Shown piece by piece: positions 41,421 through 53,091 of a stretch of DNA of 64,000 bases. Positions within the stretch are counted from its first letter, which is position 1. Every line of letters starts with the position of its first letter. The stretch lies in NCBI GenBank assembly GCA_003194525.1, contig NBIV01000080.1:186001-250000 (forward strand). The letters are read 5' to 3'. The notes beneath the pieces were generated by a model. That model was not told the origin of the DNA, made no database searches, and was given only the letters and a program-made list of their open reading frames with translations. This DNA is from Gracilariopsis chorda. Its lineage: Eukaryota; Rhodophyta; Florideophyceae; Gracilariales; Gracilariaceae. The position numbers and the translations under genes were made by a program.

Positions 41421-42422
41421 TTAAGCTCGAAAAGAAACTTCGAAGTCAAAGCTGCTCGAGTTGTCCGCCAGAGTAGCGCGAGTCACGCACAACTCACCAA
41501 CAGACTCCCCAGCTAGTCCCAGGCTAATCTTCTTGCCAACCCCCTGGCGACGCAAAGAACCCAGAGACATTTGCACAGCTCCAATCAGCTTATGCTCGGT
41601 GATAGATTTATGAGAACGAAGTTCGATGCGCAGCGGAGTCTCTTCAACATTTCCGCCCCTTTTTGACGTTCTAATCTTCGCGCGATGCAATAAGTCTTCG
41701 GAGAAAGCTGCGTCTTCTGCCTTCTTCTTCGCCGGAGATCTATAGATGGGTGCCCATTCATTGTTAGCTCTTCGACGATAAATTGTTATGTACGGTCTGA
41801 TTAGGAACATGCCAAAGAACGAAGAGTTCTTGAACTTACAGAGTCCCAGAAAGACTTCATGGTCATCATCTGATGGATCACATAGTTCTCCGATTACCGT
41901 AACTGTTCCAGTTTCTTTTAGGTCTTCGTTTTCAAGTTCCAGTGTCTTACCATTGCAACCTTCTTTGAGAATATCATCAACACGACACACGCAGCTGCCA
42001 ATGACCTCCTGTTTCTCAAGGTTTTGTGTCTTTGAGTCGCGGTCGTATATTGTGACACGAAGAGCAAGACTGCGGGGTGTTCCTGGTGGAAGCAGAAAGG
42101 TCCGAACCCACTTCGGATTTAAGACGTCCCAAATAGTTTCGGTGCGTCCTTGAAGATGGAATGCAGTGTGATTGTCTGTTAGCTTTTTGAAACAAATTCT
42201 GCCTGGGAGGCATTTTCCTACGAAGAACACTCATGCAGCAAAACCTGAAAGCAACTTACCGACTTCCACCCATTTGCCATTCTTCTGCTCTTCAACAAGG
42301 GCGAACGGATCGCTTAGAGAGAAAACGTCCATATTTGCCAGATTGGAGGCCTCGATTTGAAGTTCCAGTTGACATCCAATCGTCGAGCCGTCATGTTCTA
42401 CGGACACGGGAGATACAGACAT
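41421..42422 (-). CDS. Copine-like protein with two C2 domains and no vWA domain; 42-bp intron
   Basis: Exon 1 is 42422-42260 and exon 2 is 42217-41421. The intron is only 42 bp (GTAAGT to CGTAG) and keeps the frame (KWVEVG-KCLPG), giving 319 aa. C2A covers residues about 8-150. LQIEASNLANMDVFSLSDPF is copine-like, and the Ca-binding Asp are seen in SDPF and TIYDRDSK. C2B covers about 150-300 (VFLGLCKFKNSSFFGMFLIRP, ITEHKLIGAVQMSL). Copines use tandem C2 domains for Ca-dependent phospholipid binding and then carry a vWA domain. Here the protein ends at LADNSSSFDFEVSFRA, the point where the copine linker leads into the vWA domain. No vWA sequence follows in the window. This could be a truncated copine or a natural two-C2 protein. 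Confidence 0.78.
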
Positions 42423-43833
42423 GATATATATTTCGACGAGAACAATACCCTCTCTCCCAGAAGAGCGAGTAGGTCTTTTTGTCTTGCAGAAATCCAAAGA
42501 ACCAAGGAAAACTTCAACTTGGTCTATATCTCCACTTCTCTACGCACGTACAGCGACAAGGTAAGGAGCACAGTCAATAGAGTTCATCCAATGAAGCAAA
42601 TCGTATGAAAACCACAACAATGGACTTAGTCGGACGATGGACACCCTCAGTATGTACATGTATATGATCATGCAGAGCAGAAATGCCAAGTTAGGCTGTT
42701 GACATTTTTGGAAGCTACGCGATCTGGTGCTTTCTGAATTGAATTTCGTGGTCACGCCTCGATGGATGGATGCCCCCCACTCCCCGTGGACTACAAAGGT
42801 TATGAAGTGAAACCTACGTACTGACGCTCAACAACTAAGGACTACAACAGGTGTGTGATGCAAAAAGGCTTTACGACTCATTGTTGTGTGCCTTCTCTCT
42901 ATCGGATAGGTCTGAAGTCTAGACATCGTATTTTGCCTGGTAAAGATCATACATACCTAGTACTGAGATACTGCAGCCATCCCCAGGAAGCAGTTTCGGA
43001 AACGATATCAAGTGCGCAAACCTTTCTCCCGTTGCGAATCAGAGGGAAGAGAAGTAGATCGCCGATGGTGTGAGTTGCAGGGATTAAGGAGTCGTGAGTA
43101 GAGATTAACTCCTAGACTTAGTTCCTGGACTTCGGCACTGGAAGAACGAACCAACATGTGCCAATCTGACCCGGGATGTCGTTAAAGTCGTCCGGGCGAA
43201 ATGAGTCGAAGTTGAAGCGGTCGTACGCATCCCTAGACCTACGATGTCAAGTTGCTTTTTGCTGCCTTAGTACAGCGCTGAGGGATCACGCGGGAACCGC
43301 CACTGGCCCCGCTTCAGGAACAATGCATTAATCCGCACGCCGTGGTGTTGCGACCTTCCTGTTGATGCAAGTCCGGAAGAAGTACAATGGATCTGCAACT
43401 GGGTTTGCCTGGAGGACTTGGCTTTTGGGGCAGAGAAGAGCTAAGAAGTTGCAGTCCGCGAAAAATGAAACGGAACAAAGGCAAAATTCATAGCGTCTCT
43501 CCATGTCAAACAGCATTACAGTGTGAACAATATGCACTAAGAGCATCTCCACCAGGTTCAGTAAAAAAGCAAAAAACAAAATTTTAACTGGGCGTACCTT
43601 AATGAGCGACTCCTGAAAACTCTTTTTCTTTTCCGTAGTATATTTTGCGCCGATTGTAGTATGTTTGCACATACCGTTCTGAAATATAGATGCATCAAAT
43701 AGTGGAGTAAACCACTGTGCGCTTTGAGTACGAGCATGCGCGGCGCTGTACAAGCAATAACAAGCACAGGCCTTCGTTTCCCCTTGGATCCACTCATAAA
43801 CGCAGCCACCAAGACTCGCTTACGTTTTTTCTC
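42423..43833. other. Intergenic between the C2 gene and the first Harbinger element
   Basis: 1.4 kb without a recognisable gene. The motif TAAGAGCATCTCCACC at 43538-43553 resembles the start of Harbinger-type terminal repeats and may mark the left end of the neighbouring element, but I found no convincing partner. Confidence 0.35.
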
Positions 43834-45017
43834 ATGTCTTATCCTCGCGCTTTGCTTCTCTTGCTTTTGCTGAGCAGGGCGAAAAACAAAAGAACTATTC
43901 AATTCAAACAACAGCTTAATGCAGAAGGTCGCAGACGTAGAGATCGACGCATTCCACGCAGGGCTCTTCAGGCTCCCTACAAAGCCCCATTCATGACTTT
44001 ATAATTATCAGGCTGTGATCAAAGCCTGATAACTTTTACTGGGTTTGATCACAAAGCCTTTGAATACATTGACACGATTTACCCCAGTGTATAACGCAAA
44101 CTCACCGTACTCTACACATGGCTACATAAGATCCATACCAATTGCCGCTCGAGGTAGAGGCAGACCAAGAACGATGACGGCAACGCATTTTTTGGGGCTT
44201 TGCCTGGCACGTACGCCTGCGAAAGGCTCGATGATGGTTTTATGCCTTCTTTTTGGCATCACCAGTTCTGTGTGCTCCCTATTTTTGAGATACGGGCGCC
44301 GTATTTTGCATTTTGTACTACTTAGAGACCATCACGCTCAGATTAAAATGCCAACTGAAGAAGAAATTCTGGAATACCAGGCTGCCTCTGCAGCGAAGTA
44401 TTTTACTTTACATGAGTTGTATGCAGTGTCGGATGGGTTGAAGCTCTACTTAGAGCAATCTGGCGACTGCCTTATACAAGAAATGTTCTATAACGGGTGG
44501 ACACACGACCACTACGTCTCTAATGTCATTGTTTTTGCCCCGAGTGGGGTCATAATAGCATGTGCTTTGAACGCACCAGGCTCGCTCTATGCATCATTGT
44601 ATGGTCGCCGAGTGGGGAAATGTATATCAAAAGCTCGAAGAGAGTTTTGTTCAGTTCGAAGGGCACGTGGTTGTTGACTCGGCATTCTCGAAAGGCGAGT
44701 ATCCATTTTTGTTGAAATCTGCTCAGGATTATCTGGGAGCAGCTGAAGGCGCTTCGCAAGTTATCCAGTTTCGGCAAACGACGTCCGCTTGGCAGGCATC
44801 AGAGTGGGGTATGCGTGCCTTTCAAGGGAGTTTCCCACGGATGAAGGACAGCTTTCTCTACGAAGAGAGGGGAGAACGAAAAATTATGTTAGTTAGCACC
44901 GCGCTTTTGTTCAACATACGAACGCGTTTAGTTGGAATCAATCATATACTTAACACTTACATGCCACATTTGAGCACTGATGCGAACGTTTTTGCATCAA
45001 GGCGCTTGAACATATAG
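43834..45017 (+). pseudogene. Harbinger-type (DDE_Tnp_4) transposase, frameshifted
   Basis: The probable start is the ATG at 43834 (MSYPRALLLLLLLSRAK), followed by an Arg-rich segment. A TAA at 44002 breaks the frame, which continues as LITFTGFDHKAFEYIDTIYP. A frameshift near 44085 leads to RGRGRPRTMTATHFLGLCLA. The catalytic core follows: LYAVSDGLKL (first Asp), MFYNGWTHDHYVSNVIVFAP and a second frameshift near 44590. Then come VVVDSAFSKGEYPFL (second Asp) and ASEWGMRAFQGSFPRMKD (Glu). All three catalytic residues survive, but the coding frame is broken at least three times. It ends 10 bases from the end of its convergent Myb-like partner, the usual two-gene Harbinger layout. Confidence 0.85.
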
Positions 45018-45026
45018 TAAACGTAA

Positions 45027-45968
45027 CTATCCGCTCTTTTTGAGGTTTTGGGTGATTACAAGCATCATCATCTCCATCATTTGAGAATGACGTCTCGATT
45101 CCTCATCTCGCCGTACCCTATCTTGCAGACGTTCTTCCTCTCGGCGTTCTTTTTCAAGGTGGCGTTCTTCCTCTCTCCTCTCCTTATCAGCCTTTCGTTC
45201 CTCCTCTCGTCTTAGAGACTCTTCTTCGCGACGGGTTTGTTCCTGGATCATGGACAACTTGTATAGTGATATAAAGTCATCATCGGCCGACGACGACTTG
45301 GACCGGCTGTTACTCAGCGAACGGGACGCGCGGTGCTGGACTAGGGGTCTTGGCTTTGGTAGTGGTTCGCTGCCACTCGCAGCTGCCTCTTTTACAAACT
45401 CTCCTTCCTCACACGTTCCTGGTTTTCGCATATCAACTTCTTCAAGCGGAGTTGTGATCGATAACGCGTTTCCAGATTCCACAAAATCTTCGTCAACTTC
45501 TTCACCTGTCCCAAGATCCGCCCGCTCTGTCATCGCGATTCTGATAGCCTTCGCACGCCGGACATCGTCTGGAATAAATGCATCACCAGTCGGCATACGC
45601 CTACGGTGTAGCGATGGGAATTTGCGCTTTAGACTGTCAGCAGTTCGCAACGATTGCGGAAAAATCTTTCCATGCTCACAAGCCACTTTTTCCCACTCTT
45701 CGCGGCAAAGTGGCAACAACTGCTCTATGATATCAAGCATGACCGACACTTCTTTTGCACCAAAACCATGCCCCCGTGTTCCAACGTCCTTGGCTTTAGC
45801 AGATGTTTTCTGCACCTTCTTGCTGCCGCGGTTCTAACGAATGTTAGAACTTAAACGCTGTGTTGATGGTGCTGTTGTTGGTCGGGAAGGATTGCTAAAG
45901 ACGGAATTGATTCTGCGGTGGTGACTAGGTGATTGATGTGGTAATGGAATCGTTTCGCCGTATTCCAT
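45027..45968 (-). pseudogene. Myb/SANT-like DNA-binding partner protein of the Harbinger element
   Basis: The frame opens at the ATG at 45968 (MEYGETIPLPHQSPSHHRR), is interrupted by one TAG at 45834-45836, and then runs open to 45027. The core GHGFGAKEVSVMLDIIEQLL followed by PLCREEWEKVACEHGK is a SANT/trihelix-type motif found in proteins that accompany Harbinger transposases. The C-terminal third is a long charged coiled coil (RREEERKADKERREEERHLE). In known Harbinger systems the Myb-like protein binds the termini and helps the transposase into the nucleus. Only one lesion is visible, so translation from a downstream start may still be possible. Confidence 0.72.
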
Positions 45969-46398
45969 TGCAGAGGGTGATATAGTTGGGTGAAGTATAG
46001 CGGCGCTCGTTGGTTGAGACACGCTCTGCGCTATGTTTGGAGAAAGAGTTTTCGGCTTGGGAGATTCATCAGCTTCGGTAGAGATCTGTTGGATATGTTG
46101 GGATATACTGTGTGGGTTACTTGATTACATCCTCTTGAGATGACAAAGAGTTAGACGAGTGTAGAGTGCGATCAAGTAGAGAGCGAAACCAGTTCGCAAC
46201 TGAAAGGAGAGAAAAGGTTGATCTTAAGGGAGGGACTGGCGCAGCAGAGTTTGGCCATCAAGAGTGGATGTTCTCATTTCGCGCTAAATTGTGCGTCAGG
46301 GTGGAATTTGAGTCATGCACAAATCGTCTCCGTAGTCCCTGAGAGGTCGAGCAATTCCATGATTTGGTCATGCTAAAAGCGACATTTCTACACAACTT
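45969..46398. other. Junction between the two Harbinger-type elements
   Basis: 430 bases. The minus-strand frame of the Myb-like gene extends open to about 46120, where ATG is followed at once by TAA, so the true start may lie further upstream than 45968. No clear terminal repeat or target duplication was found at either element's edge. Confidence 0.35.
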
Positions 46399-46713
46399 GT
46401 GTCTACACAAATCGGAAAATTGCATTTTCAGGAGAAGGTGGAGGAGCTATCATGCTCTAATGTGGAAAACAACAGCTCTTCAAAGAGTAAACCGATTGTC
46501 CCCAGTGCCTTTAAATCTCTCTCTCGCCCAAGTGGCAGGAAACGCGCCAAACAAGAGGGTAGCCGAATGAATTATTCTGAACAAAAGGTACGGCTCGCTA
46601 CCAAGTCGATTGAGACAGAAATGCAACGTAATCAGGTTTTGAAAAGGCATTACGAGATAATGCTTTTCACGAATGCTCCGTCCGAGTGCATTTCAAATCA
46701 ATCCATTGCATAA
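46399..46713 (+). pseudogene. Fragment of a Myb/NAM-associated partner of the second PIF/Harbinger element
   Basis: No ATG opens the frame. The core RPSGRKRAKQEGSRMNYSEQ, followed by helices (ATKSIETEMQRNQVLKRHYE), matches the NAM-associated C-terminal domain of Myb-like proteins that go with PIF/Harbinger transposases. The N-terminal DNA-binding half is absent. The fragment is tail-to-tail with the transposase half at 46892-47411. Confidence 0.55.
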
Positions 46714-46891
46714 TTCAATATTATGCGGCAGCATGCGCTCAAAGGCATCAAAATTGAACAAAAGAAAGCACGACAAAATGACAGACAGAACGACAAGAAT
46801 GAGTTAAACATGTGTACCAAATGAGTGAATGTCCACGCAGAAAATCAGAACAGCAATGATCAAGATGCTTTTCCTACCTTGCACTCTTGAT

Positions 46892-47411
46892 TTAAAAGTT
46901 GTGTTTCGTCGGCCTTAAAATGCACAAGTCGCAGAGTAGCTCAGACCCCTTTGCGTCCCATGGATGTGATAAACCCAATGAGCTTGTCTTGTTATATTCT
47001 TCAAGATCTTTACTTAACTTTTGAACAGCACATATCGCTGCAAGAGACCATACAGGTGGTGTGAGTTGCTCCGATCTGGTCCCAGTACGCCACAGAACAG
47101 GAGCGTCTTCTCCAATCACAGCTGACACATTTGCACCCATCGTGTCATACACACCCTTTTCCAAAACGCGGTGCTCGACCATCATGTTGTGTAAAATAAT
47201 GCAGCACTTCATAATCTTCATTGAACTTTTGTACCATAGCCTGCACGGCCTCGCAACAATGTGCCATTTTCCTTGCAGTACTCAAAATGCACTCTCCACA
47301 TCTTTCCTTCCGGCTTCTTGTATTCGTGCGAGAAGCTTTTCTTTATTTGTTGTAGGTTCTGGACACGTATGCACAAACATGGGCCACCTCGGATATATTC
47401 CATCAGCAAAC
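46892..47411 (-). pseudogene. 3' half of a PIF/Harbinger transposase (split by a Gypsy insertion)
   Basis: Read from 47411 downwards, this holds FADGIYPRWPMFVHT (second catalytic Asp) and LLARIQEAGRKDVESAF (catalytic Glu). A single TGA replaces the Gly codon of the usual AFGVLQ. The frame then continues through VLQGKWHIVARPCRLWY and IMKCCIILHNMMVEH to the C terminus. Its 5' half is at 54164-54834, on the other side of the retroelement. Joined without the insertion and one CAAAC copy, the two halves form one uninterrupted junction (IPYR-FADG). Confidence 0.9.
47407..47411. repeat. Target-site duplication (left copy), CAAAC
   Basis: CAAAC directly precedes the left LTR and is repeated at 54159-54163 directly after the right LTR. 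A 5-bp duplication is normal for Ty3/Gypsy integrases. Confidence 0.92.
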
Positions 47412-48478
47412 TGTGGGCGCCATCACGAGACGGTGACGCAGGGGTCTAAAATAAATTACAAATTAGCCTAAAAAGGGTGTTCCTCGTAGCTCAAAGCCCC
47501 AACAAAATGAAAAGTCACAAACAAAAGATCAAAATAACAACCAATGCAGGGACCAAAAGGACTCAACATGCAACGATAAACAAAAATACAAAAGAAGAGC
47601 CCAAGGCTCAATCCAAAGAAAAACGTCTTGATACTTCCTAAAACGACGCACAACCCAAGCATTATTTCGAGGGTCACTAGGAGTCAGATTCCCGGCTTCC
47701 GGTAAGACACTCCGGATTTGAAGTGATTTCTGCAGCGTACCCACTTCTGCAACAACCACAATCAGGTGCGTACAATCCTTACAGGGCTTCCAAAGGAGAG
47801 CTACTAACAGCGGGATATGCTTTCACTCTATACCCCATCTGGCCCTTTGCAGGAGAGGTTGCACGTCACGTCGCCTGCAGACAGCTTCCCGTCAAGCACT
47901 TCCGTCCAAAAACCACCAGGTCTTTCGACCGTCACCGTTATCCGAGCAAAGCTCCGGTGGGGGCTCACAGACGACAGAAGCGCCTTTAGTACACACTACC
48001 CGTCTCCCGTCCACGCCAAGGGCGCTTCAACCGGTCTCAGCGACGGTAATGCCCCACCCCAAGTATGCACAAAGCGGCAAGCGCCTCAGTACATGCGGTT
48101 GAGAGTTGATGACTGATAGTAAAAGTTGAGACAGTGGTGGAGGTGAGTACTGTTTTACATGTGGGTCTATACATGAGTCCAGACCAAAGTCCGAGACTCA
48201 ACATCGCCCTTTTTTAGAGTCAAAAAGCACCCAGAACAACACAGAAACGCATCACTACTTTCTACTTACTCATGTGTGCGTCTAGGTTACTCCATTGGCT
48301 TCCAGAAGCCTCTGGAGCTGCACACTAACCAATATTAATTTAGCAACTGGTGCCTGCACCACCTAAATACAGTGGTTATGCTGGGCCAGCGAAGCTTAGA
48401 ATGCTCCAGACACTGCTGGAGCACTCTAGACGTGTGTTCCAGCAGTGCTGGAACATTCTACCAATTTGGCGACCGACA
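47412..48478 (-). repeat. 3' LTR (left copy on the plus strand)
   Basis: 1067 bp, matching 53092-54158 with small substitutions and no indels that I noticed. It carries an intact TG/CA boundary (GACCGACA at the plus-strand right end). A strong palindromic patch (CTCCAGACACTGCTGGAG, CCAGCAGTGCTGG) lies at about 48403-48452. Confidence 0.9.
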
Positions 48479-48499
48479 CAATCCCCGCCCCAAAGGTTG
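48479..48499 (-). other. Polypurine tract next to the 3' LTR
   Basis: On the minus strand the bases just before the LTR read as a purine-rich run (TTTGGGGCGGGGATTG) abutting TGTCGG. This is the expected position for plus-strand DNA priming in an LTR retroelement. Confidence 0.6.
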
Positions 48500-51400
48500 C
48501 TACGCTGCGGCAACCTTGAAAATCCAGACTCCATTTGGACGCGGAAAGAACATCTTCAAGTGACAGGCGTGTATGCCATGTCTGGTGTAGCGATTATTTG
48601 GGGAAACCAATGTGTAGCGGGGGTGCGTGGCTCTCACAACGCGACATGGACCAAAGAGCTTCGAAAAGAATGCAGGCCACTTAATCGTTGTATTCAAGGC
48701 CTTTCTCTCTGCAACCAAAACCAGATCGCCAACTTGAAACTTTTTTATCTTCTTCTCGTCAACATTTTGCCTGCGTGTGAGCGCAGAACGCTCCACCCTG
48801 TGGTTAGATGCTGCTAAAGCTTCGACTGGTCTGAATTTGTCCGTAGAATTCGTGCTTCTCGTAACCACGCCATCCTCCTCTCGGGCCATGCGCGGCTTCA
48901 CGCCATAAAGTAGCTCGAAAGGCGAGATTCCACTGGCTAGGTTCCTGCGACAGTATCCATACAGTACAGAAGAAAGCTCATCGTTTTAACTAGAATGGTT
49001 TGCAAGCACCATCTTTCCAAGAGACAGCTAAAGTGTAGCAACCATTCTCTCAGCTCTACCATTCGACATGAGAGCGTAAGCCAGGACTGTCTTCCACTTG
49101 ATACCATTCTCTTCCATGAAAGCTGAAAGTGAGTTAGAAGTGAAGCACGTCGCGTTGTCTGACACAATGATCTTCGGCAGCCCGAAAGCAGAAATGATCA
49201 TCTTCTTCACAAACTCAATAACCACTTGTGACGTAGATGTTTTGTTGGGAATAGGAATAGGCCAGCCAGTCAAGTGCTCCACACAAACCAGGAGAAATCT
49301 GTACCCAGACTTGCTTTTCGGGAATGGGCCTGCGAATTCAATCGAGTATACATCAAAAAGAGAGGACATAGGAGTATGCATGTTGCTGTAGTACTTGGGC
49401 AATGGGGCCATTCTCTGACATTCTTCGCAACTCTTGACATATTCTCCAGTTTCTTGGTATATATCGGGCCACCAGAACCTCTCGGTGATCATCTTCCTCG
49501 TAGCCTTTACGTTCCAATGTCCGATCTCATCATGAAACGACTTGATGATTTCTTGTCTCATTTTGATGTCCGGAACAACTCGTAGGTGATTCACCATTCT
49601 TCTGAAGAGCTTCCCTTCCCAGACAAGGAACCGCTTAGCGTTTCGTCGGATCGCCTCACGGATGTAGGCATCTTCCTCATCAGAATGCAACCCAGAAAGG
49701 TAGCGAGCAATAGTAGCATAGTACGGTTTCAGTCCAGAAAACTGTGCGGCGTCAGAGGCCAGACAAACCAAATCCCCTTCTTCTTCGTGCACTTCAACTT
49801 CATTTCCATGAAAGACCCTAGAGAGATAAGCGGCAGCACCATTACCCTTGCCTGCGCGGTACTCACTCTCGAAGTCATATTCAGCCAGGAAATCGAGCCA
49901 GCGTGCCAAGCGTCCATGTATATCTCGCTTCTGGAATGCATAATGCAGAGCGATGTGATCAGTGATAACCTTGTATAGAACGGACGCAAGAAGGTACACC
50001 CTGAACTTCTTAAGAGCAAATATGACCGCCAAAGCTTCTCTTTCGCATGCAGAGTAATTTTTCTCTGCTGCAGTCATGATACGGCTGGCAAATTGCAGCG
50101 GGTGAATGTTTCCATCCTCTTTCTTCTGAGATAACACTGCGCCAAGGGAAACACTGGAAGCGTCGGTCTCCACAATGAAAGGCTCCTCGAAGTCTGGAAA
50201 CGATAACAATGGGGACTCTGTCAGCTTCTTCTTCAAACTGTGAAAGACATAAAGCATCTCATCCGTCCATGTCAGAGTCCTGGTCGCAGATGTAGCACTG
50301 TGAAGAGCTGAAGATGTCCCTGCAAAGCCTCTGATGAATTGGCGATAGTACCCTGCCAATCCAAGAAATGACCTTAGCTCTGTTGTATTTCTGGGGATTG
50401 GGGCGTCCTGTATCTTCTCAATCTTTGAATAGTCCACAGATACCCCACTGGAATCAATGACATGTCCAAGAAGAGATATTCTCGGATGTGCAAAGAAACA
50501 CTTTGACAACTTAAGCCTAAGGCCGTGCTTACTAATGCGTTTCAGCACTACCTTCAGATGAACAGTATGCTCTTCCATGCTCTTAGACAACATAACAACG
50601 TCATCAATATAGACTCTCACAAACGGCAGATATCTGAGAACATGGTCCATCATCCACTGAAAGGTAGAGGGAGCATTCATTAGACCAAACGGCATGACTT
50701 TGAACATGAAAGCCCCATACCTGCAAACAAAAGTGGTCATCTCTTTGGATTCTTCAGACATTCTCACTTGCCAGTATCCAGAAAACAGATCGAGTGTAGT
50801 GAACACGCAACACCCGCCAAGGTCGTCAAAGATTTCTTCCATTCGAGGCAGCGGCCAGCTATCGGCTTTCATGACCCTATTGAGCTCTCAGTAGTCCACA
50901 CAGAACCTTGGAGATCCATCTTTCTTAGAGGCTATGACCACTGGGAACGACCAGGCTGACGGAGAAGGGGTAATAATACCAGCTTCAAGTAGGAGATCTA
51001 TTTCCTTTCGAATGAACTCATTGTGCTTCGGGGACATTCTTCTTGCCCGGAAATATTGTGGCTTATCAACGGTGAGCTCGAAGGAATGTGAGACAGGGAC
51101 ATCGGCAGGGCGCAGATCTGTTAGGGACCACGCAATTACATCAGCTTCTTTCAGGCATGAGCTCATCTCCTTTTGTTCTTTCTCTGGTACATGAGAGAGC
51201 TTTGAGAACAACAACTCATCATGCTGATCCTTAGTAGTGATGTCCAACTCTGGTATCATGCCATTACTTTCGTCTTGAGTCTTGCCTGTCAGAGAGACGA
51301 CCAGTTCATCATCCTCCTCGGAATCGCTCTCATCACAAGCAGCGTCGGAGTCAGACGTAAAATCGTCGCTATCCGTGTCACCTTCATCCCCTTCTGATAC

Positions 51401-53016
51401 TTCAACGCGAGCATAGTCAAACCCAAGTGTCACTTTCTTGCCAGCTATTTTCATCTTAACTTGTTGATTACCAAGATCTAGGCAGGCCTGAAGCGTCTCA
51501 AGTGTGGGACACCCAACAATAATATCAAATGGAGGCCCTTCAATTAAATGGAAGTCCAATGGAATTGAAATGCCTCCGAAAGGAATGGGCACATCATGAA
51601 GTATACCCTTGCATACAGCGCTTGTTCCATTAGCAACCGTGATCTTCTTTGAGGTAGGTTCGGGCTCCAACGATAGCTTCATGCACAGCTCAGTAGACAT
51701 AAGGTTAGAGACAGCACCAGAATCAAGCAAAGCTTCACTTTCAGTTCCATATATCCTTACAGGAACTGCTTTCAGACGTCTAGGCTGTCTGCAAACTGGA
51801 CCAACAAAAGAGCGCCGGACATTGCTTTTTCGGCTAATGAACTTTCGAGTCTCTTTCTTATCATCATCAGCGTCTCCACGGACCAATTCCCCAAACGTGA
51901 GCCCAGATGAGGCATTTGCCAGCTCCGTTAGAATATTATACTTGTTTGCATGATCCTATATGCTCTCCTTCCTGGACCTTCTCTGTTTTTGTTTCTTTTG
52001 CTCCCGCTCATGACCCTTTGCGCGGAGAATTCTCTCTTTATAACCAGATGGATTCAACAAGGAAGGGATAGGCGCTCTGCCATCCGAACGGCGCTGCTTC
52101 GGGAGTGCTTCACCATCGGCACTTCTCTTGGTCGTAGCGACGACTTCAGCACTCTGAAGGTTCTCAGTCACGATGGACACGGTATCAGACCTCTTCTGTG
52201 CGCCGGACGAAAAATCTCTCTGTTCCTCTCTGCTTTCCGACACCTTTCGAGTCTCTTCGGGTCTGATACATCTCCAACAATTAATCTCAGAGTGACCAAG
52301 CTTTCCGCACCTAGCACACCTTCTATCACGGTGTGGGTTCGCATCACACTGAGACGCGTAGTGACCGGGCTTCCTACAGTAGGCGCATGTTTTCTCGTAA
52401 TCTCTGCGCTCCGCCTGTGACTTCTTAACAATGAGAAAGAGCCCTGCAAACTGTTCCGATAGCTCATCGACCTTCGACTCTAAACTTTGGGAAGAATAAT
52501 CACCATGTGACCTCAGATTCTGGACAATACGCTTAGGTGGGGTCATGAATGAAACATGAGAGCCCATTTCTTTCTTGGCAGCGTCGAAAGCTTTCACTTG
52601 AAACTTCAACTGATCAAATTTTCTGCACCACGAAAGATGACGAACTGGGCTAGATCGGTGTATTTTATATTCGCTTTCCTTAAGAGGCCAAACTTTGCCT
52701 TGACATTGAATCCTGCTTTCTGGAAAAGGTTGTACATATAACTCAGGGAACCAACCAAATCTCCATAATCCAGTTTAGCAGAGACTGCAAGACGAATATC
52801 TTCCTCAGGTTCTTCGACTTTTCCGAAATGATTGATAAATGCTTGCTTCACAGAACGGTAATCCTTTGTTTCCTCAGAGAGCGAACCGTTAATGGCACAT
52901 TTGTCATAGTAGAACTCAAAGGCCTTCTTTTCTAGGAACCCAAGCAGCTGTAATGCCATATCCTCTTCGGACTTTTCTCTCATTGCAACATTCTCAAAGT
53001 AGAAGAAGAACTTCAT
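48500..53016 (-). pseudogene. Gypsy gag-pol polyprotein with several stops and a frameshift
   Basis: Gag starts at the ATG at 53016 (MKFFFYFENVAMREKSEEDM) and loses frame near 52606. It carries two CCHC knuckles (CAYCRKPGHYASQC, CARCGKLGHSEINC). A TAG at 51956 separates gag from protease in the same frame. The protease has ALLDSGAVSNLMS. A TGA at 50888 interrupts reverse transcriptase right after FCVDY. The RT catalytic box is FVRVYIDDVVM, and RNase H shows ETDASSVSLGAVLSQ. Integrase has an HH-CC finger and Asp/Glu in VSDNATCF and NGRAERMV, but its first acidic residue is Glu (IEFAGPF instead of DFxGP). Stops near 49028 and 48985 precede the C-terminal domain (FGPCRVVRATHPRYTLV). It is not functional as it stands. 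Confidence 0.93.
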
Positions 53017-53091
53017 ATAATCAATAGACGATCCATCAAAAGAGTTAAAAGAAGAACCGGCTTCAGAAAGACTCCCTCCTCGAGAGTATCA

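Noticed and set aside
43538..43553. Harbinger-type terminal repeat (TAA + GAGCATCTCCACC)
   Set aside because: The best candidate partner near 46270 (reverse complement GAGAACATCCACTC) matches poorly and the flanking bases do not form a TWA duplication.
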